This document shows positions 57,934 through 64,000 of a DNA stretch of 64,000 bases, one piece after another. Under the pieces are notes generated by a model that was not told the DNA's origin, did not search any database, and was given only the letters and a program-made list of their open reading frames with translations. Positions within the stretch are counted from its first letter, which is position 1, and every line of letters starts with the position of its first letter. The DNA is from Flammulina velutipes (lineage: Eukaryota; Basidiomycota; Agaricomycetes; Agaricales; Physalacriaceae), in assembly GCA_011800155.1 (NCBI GenBank), contig CM022369.1, forward strand, positions 2,852,001-2,916,000, in the 5' to 3' direction. The translations under genes and the position numbers were made by a program.

Positions 57934-58648
57934 ATGTCGACAGGTATCTTCCAACGATTGCTAACGTTATTAAACGCGAATTAAGGCTCATTTGTCTTTA
58001 GCATCTCTCCCATCCAACTTTGCAGTCATCGTCTATCCAGGATTCCAAGCTCTGGACGTATTCGGGCCGCTCGATGCACTGAATATCTTATCCCAGCAAT
58101 TCCCTATCCAATTATCTATTCTCGCGAAGACTCTTGAACCTGTCTCTACCAATACATTCAAGAACCTCCATTCCAACTGCGCGCAGTCCATCGTTCCCAC
58201 CCATACCTTTGACTCTCCTCCAGAGAACATTGAAGTCCTTCTCATACCTGGTGGATTTGGCGCGCGCTCCGACGAAACTATCGCACCAGTCATCAAATTC
58301 ATCACTGAGAAGTACCCATCCTTGCGATATCTCATCACCGTCTGCACTGGGTCTGCCATCACAGCGCGTTCCGGAATCCTCGATGGGAGGAAGGCCACGT
58401 CTAACAAGAAATCATGGCAATGGGTGACGGAGCAAGGCCCCAAAGTTAACTGGGTGCCTCGTGCTAGATGGGTTGTCGATGGTAACATCTACACGTCGTC
58501 GGGTGTGAGCGCAGGGATTTATGCCACTCTTGCGTTCATGGACGAGGTCTTTGGGAAGGAGGCGACAAAGAGTGTTGCAGATGGGATGGAATACGAAAGG
58601 CACCTTGACGCGAATGAAGATCCATTCGCTACTTTGTATGGATTGTAG
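57934..58648 (+). CDS. DJ-1/PfpI family protein, isonitrile-hydratase-like
   Basis: Exon 1 MSTA is joined to a single long exon. FAVIVYPGFQALDVFGPLDA is the glutamine-amidotransferase-like fold entry; the nucleophile elbow is LITVCTGSAITARSGILDGR with Cys-Thr-Gly; VVDGNIYTSSGVSAGI follows. The arrangement matches the isocyanide-hydratase group of DJ-1/PfpI proteins. It may detoxify isonitriles or act as a glyoxalase-like enzyme; the sequence does not decide. About 220 residues, cytosolic. Confidence 0.87.
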
Positions 58649-58839
58649 GAGTCAATGAGAACAAATCCAAGGGAGGTGTATGGATATTCCTAGCACCTTT
58701 CACAGAATCAGAACCGATACATTAGCTCCCCATTCGCGACAAAAATAAGGCCTACAACCGTTCAAGTACAAGCTTGAGCTTTTTGATGACGCTCGATCAA
58801 CATTTCAACTCTGTACCACCATCAGCTTGAACTTCGAAA

Positions 58840-59697
58840 ATGGGTATGTTCTCTTTTATATCGTCCATCTGAGCATTGACTCAACTGTTGTATAGATTTC
58901 CAGGTAGACACTACGTTTTAAACGAAATTCGGTTGCTCACTGTCATTAGAATCGAGTTGGTTCAAAATTCGGCGGTGGAGGTGTCGCAGGAGCTTCAGAA
59001 AGCAATGTCGACCGACGAGAGCGTCTCAGAAAGCTGGCATTGGAGACCATTGACTTGGCCAAAGTGCGTGCTTCGTTGTCCTGCTGCCTCCAGCCGTCTT
59101 AACGTGTTTGCAGGATCCATATATTCTGCGCAACCATCTCGGGTCGCTCGAATGTCGTCTGTGTCTGACGCTACACACCAACGAAGGGTCCTACCTGGCG
59201 CACACGCAAGGAAAGAAACATCAAACCAACCTGGCCCGCCGTGCCGCGCGCGATGCGAAAGACACACAGTTGATGATAGCGCCGACTGCGAGCAGCGTCC
59301 AGCGCAAGGTTTTCCTGAAGATTGGGCGACCTGGATACAGAGTGACCAAGGTTCGGGATTTGGACACTGGGAAAGAGGGCATGATGGTCCAGGTGCATCT
59401 GCCTCAAATCAAACCGGACGTTACACCACGGCGGCGATTCATGAGTGCTTGGGAGCAGAAAAAAGAGGCGCCCAATAAGGCGTACCAGTACCTTATCGTG
59501 CGTTTGGCGCTATTTCTCTGCTCTAAAAACTAACTGTTTGACAGGTCGCTGCAGAACCGTACGAGACCATCGCCTTTCGCATCCCAGCACGAGAAATCGA
59601 GGACGAAGCCGACGACGCTGGCTACTGGAACTGGTCGCACTGGGACCCAGACACAAAACAATACAGCTTCCAGTTCATGTTCAGGCTGGCATACTGA
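58840..59697 (+). CDS. splicing factor 3A subunit 2 (SF3A2/Prp11)
   Basis: Component of the U2 snRNP SF3a complex. Four to five exons: ATGG, an 8-nt exon ATTTCCAG, then NRVGSKFGGGGVAGASE, which together give MDFQNRVGSKFGG, the highly conserved N-terminus. The zinc finger is LECRLCLTLHTNEGSYLAHT with the second His in GKKHQTNLARR. Later: KVFLKIGRPGYRVTKVRD and PNKAYQYLI, and a final exon with FRIPAREIEDEADDAG and WDPDTKQYSFQFMFRLAY. The C-terminal Pro-rich region of metazoan SF3A2 is absent, as in fungi. Confidence 0.94.
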
Positions 59698-59835
59698 TCT
59701 CCTTTGGTATAATATCTTTACCTGTACAGCAGTTATACATCCTCATTCTGTTGTCCAGAGTCATTCGATCGCTTGAAGTTGTAAGTCGCGAACGCCTAAC
59801 ACGTGTTGATCTATTCTACTTTTTGACCACCAATA

Positions 59836-60312
59836 ATGCCCGCCACAACGCGTGTACCATATGGCGATTCGTCGAGCAGCTCGCCTTGGCGATCAATTCC
59901 TATCTCTCCCTGTGTACCACAACGCGCGCAATGTCCTCCTCGCTCCCTCTTGGAACACGTCCAGAGCGTCGTGGCTCGTATGGTCGACGACCCAGATATC
60001 AACCCTCGTCGCGTATACCATTTCACCGCACCGCTCTTCGCCTTTATTTCTATTCTGCTCGCCTCAGTGACGCTGCCTCGTCTCGCCTTTGTGCAAATGT
60101 GTTTGAGCGACATACCCCGCTTCAAGGTCGAACTCGCCTTGATGATTCTTCTCTTCTTCGCTGCTGTCGGTGGTGGATTGGTAGGGCTGCGATGGCTCGT
60201 CAAGAAGGTCGCCGTGGGTGCGAGGATATTCGCAGAATACGATTTTGGAGGATTGAACAAAGAGGCGGGTGTCCCTCAGTCGTACGAATTGATCTTTGGG
60301 GGGATACTTTAG
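59836..60312 (+). CDS. small hypothetical membrane protein
   Basis: Single exon of 158 residues. Soluble N-terminus (RVPYGDSSSSSPWRS, RSLLEHVQSVVARMV), then two membrane segments LFAFISILLASVTLP and LALMILLFFAAVGGGLVGL, and a cytosolic end EYDFGGLNKEAGVPQSY. No recognised family. It is convergent with the GPI-type gene at 60384; the stops are 71 bases apart. Confidence 0.6.
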   Translation: MPATTRVPYGDSSSSSPWRSIPISPCVPQRAQCPPRSLLEHVQSVVARMVDDPDINPRRVYHFTAPLFAFISILLASVTLPRLAFVQMCLSDIPRFKVELALMILLFFAAVGGGLVGLRWLVKKVAVGARIFAEYDFGGLNKEAGVPQSYELIFGGIL

Positions 60313-60383
60313 ATCCCGATTTTCATTTCTTGCGCTATCGTTATTGTTCACCTATTGCCATGTATGAAATAATTGTAACTCAT

Positions 60384-61667
60384 TCATATCGATAACTGCC
60401 ACACCACCAACACAGCTAACAGTATCGCCCTTCCAACAACGTCTCCCGTAGCCGCACTTGCGGAATCGGCATCGCCACTATTTGCGGCGGCAGCTTGAGC
60501 GCCAACAGTAAACTGCCTTTGTGTATTAGCTAGACCGTAAATTTAAGTATAGCACGCACGTATACACAATCATCGAGAAATCCATGTTGAGCAATGGCCA
60601 CGACGAGGCCCTGGTGGTTCGAGCTCGTGTTGATGGAACAGGCGCGGTAAGCGCCTTGTGGGAGACCTTCAGTCACTTCAGCGCTGAGCTGACCATTGAT
60701 AGCGACGTCGTTCAAGCCTTTGAAAAAGGCGAATTCTCGCGGGTTGGTCGGAGATGTTTGCTCGAACGAGTCGAGCGCCTCGATGACGAAGTGGCTGTGG
60801 CCGAGGATCTGGTCGTTCTCCACCTGCTGAGGCGCAGCGTAGTAGTTGCTTTGTGCGTTGACGAAGTGTCCGGTAATCAGCCTGTAGGTTAGTGTGTCAA
60901 GGATGAGCAAAGCAAAGCGCGTCCAAGTTATTTACTCACTTGTTGATGGCCAAGGTGACGGTGAATGGGGTGTTTACCTGGAAGTTATCGTTGTTCTTGG
61001 GAGATACGAATTTACAGGACGGCATGTTATCGACGGAAGGAATAGTTCCCATAGGCACTACCAGGTTCAAGCATTTAGTGTTATCTTGTTTGCATCATGA
61101 GGGAGACATGTACCAGGATTACACGACCCAGTTTCGATCTGCTTCCCGTTCGTCAGAGGGAGGTCGGGTACGGTAAGGCAAAAATTGATAAAGTTATTCG
61201 TAGATGTCAGAGACGGAACCTGCCCTGCGACGGTCTCATCTGCGGATATGCGTCAATACGTGAAACAACGCCACATCTTCAAAATATGTACGTTGTCCAT
61301 CGTTTGCTAAACCTGGTGCTATAACAGCCGAGTCTAGAGCTACGGGCACATGTTCAGTGGGGTGATATCGGTGTGTGGAGACACTGCCACTTACTGAGCG
61401 ATCTCTGAGGGTCAGTAGTGACCCCCGAGGTGCTGCCAGAGTCATCTTGCCGATTGTTGACATTATCACGCTTCAAGATACAGGTGAGATATTATTTCGC
61501 AGGGAGACGAGAGGTTCAGTACTCACAGGTGTATAATTCTCATCTGTGCTCCGGCCGAAGGCAACTCCGAGTCTATCTCTATCCCTTCCAAGTATATCGG
61601 AGCCCACAGTCGCCTGAGGGACAGCCAAGACGGACAAGAGAGCGAGAAGGATAGACTTGGGCCTCAT
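60384..61667 (-). CDS. secreted, probably GPI-anchored protein (mis-labelled 'ribosomal protein s17' family)
   Basis: Signal peptide MRPKSILLALLSVLAVPQATVG, then DILGRDRDRLGVAFGR. Spliced exons give SNYYAAPQQVENDQILGHSH, FFKGLNDVAINGQLSAEV and NTSSNHQGLVVAIAQHGFLDD. The last exon reads QFTVGAQAAAANSGDADS and a hydrophobic end RAILLAVLVVWQLSI, consistent with a GPI-anchor signal. Relatives in Agaricomycetes are often annotated as 'ribosomal protein s17', but the signal peptide and tail make that label unlikely. Function unknown, probably at the cell wall. Confidence 0.75.
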
Positions 61668-63376
61668 TCCTACTGGGAGATGGAACGAAAGTGAAGGCAG
61701 GAAGCGAATGAATGGTGGAGGCACACAAGATAGACGCCATGTCAAAAGAAACGCCTGTAGGAAAAAGAAGTGATCATGGGTGTGGAAGAGCGGGAGAGCT
61801 AGGGAGACTGCGAGCGCTATAGATTGTAGGGCGTTCTACGAGGATGGGATGCTGACAAGTATCTATGAATAGGACACACCCACGATGTATGGATACCAAC
61901 ATCGATGTTAAGCACTACAAGTGCGTATTTGATGGGGCAACATCTAATCTGTATGGCCAATCAACCTGTAGCGTGGCTTCCCAAGGTGAAGAGAAGCATG
62001 TGGCGCAATTCAATACGAGCTTCCGTCACACATATGGAGAGATTGCCGGTGGCGCAGAAGTTCCTGCCTATCATTTTGACCTATTGAGCAATCATGAATG
62101 TTCGTCACTAAGTTAAGTACGAGCACGTAGTTGAAACGATTGCCGCCAGCTGTATATATGGCAGATGGATGATGCACAATCGTTTGTGGGCTCTTATATC
62201 CGCCGTTGCGGTCACCGTATATCACGGCGAAGATAAAGATGGCCAGTGAGCTCAGTAGCGCCAGCGATGAGTTTTGAATTGAGATGACAGTTGTGATCAA
62301 AAGAACAGTCCGGATCGGCCCGGTAGTCCGAATGTCTTCCTCGAATGACGACTCCGTTGAGAAATTTGGGATTTGTCAACAGTTCTCAAAGAAGTATCGA
62401 CTCATCCGACCGGAGCACTCACTAGCCCACAGCATCACGGAGTTTGTTACAAAAGTAAAGTGCGCCACACAAGCCTTTCATGCCTCTCCAACCTATTTAT
62501 GCTTACTTTTGTTGATAGAGAATGAATGGGTCTTGGAATATCTTTAGCATGGCCGAACTCGTACTCAATCTCAGTGGAATACATGCTTGGGGACCACCCA
62601 GATTTCCCCCCTCCGAGTCAGGCTCCCGGGTTTGATGGCCTACTGGCTACGACCACCTGCTCATGTCAAACGATGTACACTCTTGCCTGCAGATCACCAT
62701 GCAAAATGTGAAAAAGGACGCAGAGGTGATCAGTATGAAACACCGCATGCATTTTGTGTTGCCCAAACAACCAGGAGGAACGCCAGTGCACCTAATCTGT
62801 ACGAATGAATTGTATACGAATATCCTAGTACACGGATGAGATGCCAGCTTGGCCAGACAAACAGGTAATTATCGGTATGTGCATCGGCTTTGTACACTAC
62901 TTCGTCATTGTTGACATTTCCCATTGTCCTTAGCACAAAGCCTAAAAGCTTCACGGCCATTTTTAGACAGTCACAAAGTGAGCGAATTATGCATTCCTGA
63001 ATATTCACCAACAGTGCGCTGACGTTGACAGGATCAAGCGGTTGGCGTGGATGCCGCCTGGAAGTTGAATGGTAACGCCTCAATCGCGTCCGTATACACG
63101 CTTAGTTTCATTGATACCATCCAATTCTTCAACAAACAACGAAATGATCGCTAGACTCAAGTACAATGGGACCCCCTGAACGCTTAGATCACCGTATAAA
63201 GGGCATCCAGAGCAAAGATCGAGGCTCCTTATTCTTCGTCACCCTTAACCTCTCACTCCCTCTCGTGCCTTCCCTCCTCCGTCTCTCCCCTCCGCTCGGT
63301 CAGAGATCGCAGCCTTCATACCGACCTGGTGTCCTCATCCAACTACATTCATTTCACACACACATACCAACCCACA
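61668..63376. other. 1.7-kb intergenic region, no gene seen
   Basis: Only short, compositionally random frames. Two exact copies of TGTGGCGCA/TGCGCCACA at 61999-62007 and 62461-62469. Confidence 0.5.
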
Positions 63377-64000
63377 ATGCTCTCTTCATTCATCACACTC
63401 GCTCTGTGCTTGGCTGCAGCGTCAGCGAGCCCCACGCGCATGCGCCGTCAACAAGCCTTCGACCTCCAAAATGGACAGGATGCCATCGCGCTCAAGTGAG
63501 TTTTGGTCCTTCATCCCGGAAGGGAACAAGCGCCCCCCATCTGACGTTTTTTGTTCCACCGTTAGTGATCAATTCAAGACCCTCACCCCCGATTCCGCAT
63601 GCACCGACGGCGAGAATGCATGTGTCAATGACCAATTTGCGCAGTGCGTGAGTGGCAGGTTCGTTCTCCAGCCTTGTGCTGGTGGTACCATGTGAGTATC
63701 CATATGCTCCCCCCATACGCCGACGGTTTTCTCAACGGATCTTTTTGCGTAGATGTGCTGCATTGCCTTTGGTCAACTCTCCGGGGACGAGTATCACTTG
63801 CACGACGGCAGACGATCTCGCGGCTCGGATTGCAGCGGTATGCGCCCTTTTCCCCTACATCATTGAATGATGGGACTTATTTGATTTTTTCAGACCGGCG
63901 CTACTGGAGCAGGCAATGGCGCAGACAACGGTGCGAATAACGGTGACAATGGCGCTGGCGCGGGAGATGGCAACAACAACGATAACAACAATGCTGGAGA
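63377..64000 (+). CDS. secreted protein with chitin-binding-like Cys pattern, partial
   Basis: Start MLSSFITLALCLAAASASP is a signal peptide, followed by MRRQQAFDLQNGQDAIALN and, after short introns, DSACTDGENACVNDQFAQCV, FVLQPCAGGT and LVNSPGTSITCTTADDLAAR. The Cys-spaced pattern resembles CBM19-type chitin-binding modules of Agaricomycete secreted proteins. A Gly/Asn/Asp-rich tail (GADNGANNGDNGAGAGDG) begins at 63.91 kb and runs off the window edge, so the C-terminus is missing. Confidence 0.75.

Noticed and set aside
60384..61667. Ribosomal protein S17
   Set aside because: The database label for relatives is not supported: this protein has a signal peptide and a GPI-type tail and no ribosomal protein features.
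1..64000. tRNA genes, rRNA or CRISPR arrays
   Set aside because: No T-arm GTTCRANNC with a matching stem was found by eye, and a fungal chromosome is not expected to carry CRISPR arrays.

Overview
The window is nuclear DNA of a filamentous basidiomycete, most likely an Agaricomycete. Genes are packed on both strands and cut by many 45-60 nt introns. FunK1-type protein kinases are present, which as far as is known are expanded in this group. Secreted proteins are of types common in mushroom genomes. I see no rRNA, tRNA or CRISPR array. I spliced genes by hand from splice sites, reading frame and family conservation, so exon edges are inferences; those that restore a conserved motif are strong.

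Layout. 1-1.9 kb: tandem phosphotransferase genes, the first decayed. 2.1-7.1 kb: housekeeping genes: peroxisomal thiolase and TatD nuclease (divergent), then an RNase III-like plus dsRBD protein with altered catalytic residues and a 46-nt-arm hairpin across its stop codon. 7.6-8.9 kb: secreted Vps62/DUF946 protein. 9.9-12.6 kb: FunK1 kinase. 13.2-18.5 kb and 27.9-31.3 kb: an unrecognised paralogous gene family on the two arms of an inverted segmental duplication, with relics. 18.7-27.7 kb: Mit1/CHD-type chromatin remodeller, lipid-droplet hydrolase and a membrane protein. 31.6-36.2 kb: exocyst SEC8. 36.4-40.4 kb: debris of FunK1 and SEC8 around another family member. 40.6-49 kb: an unknown protein, a divergent RpiB/erythronate-dehydrogenase-like pair, an FHA-kinase of the Chk2/Rad53 class, S-formylglutathione hydrolase and a FunK1 relic. 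49.2-50.8 kb: a further family member and a hAT-like non-autonomous transposon with perfect 8-bp target duplications. 51.7-64 kb: secreted DUF5648-like protein, PrpF isomerase, cytochrome P450, DJ-1/PfpI protein, splicing factor SF3A2, a small membrane protein, a GPI-type secreted protein and the start of another secreted protein.

Three things stand out. First, a multi-copy gene family of unknown function, with divergent A-type/C-type gene pairs, a tiny first exon, many broken copies and mosaic sequence identity. Second, unusual splicing: an AT-AC intron in the thiolase, a GC-AG intron beside an 8-nt exon in the Chk2-like kinase, and 7-14 nt exons in five genes. Third, a 9-bp motif, TGTGGCGCA, found about ten times in non-coding DNA where about 0.5 is expected by chance. 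Function remains inference for all three.
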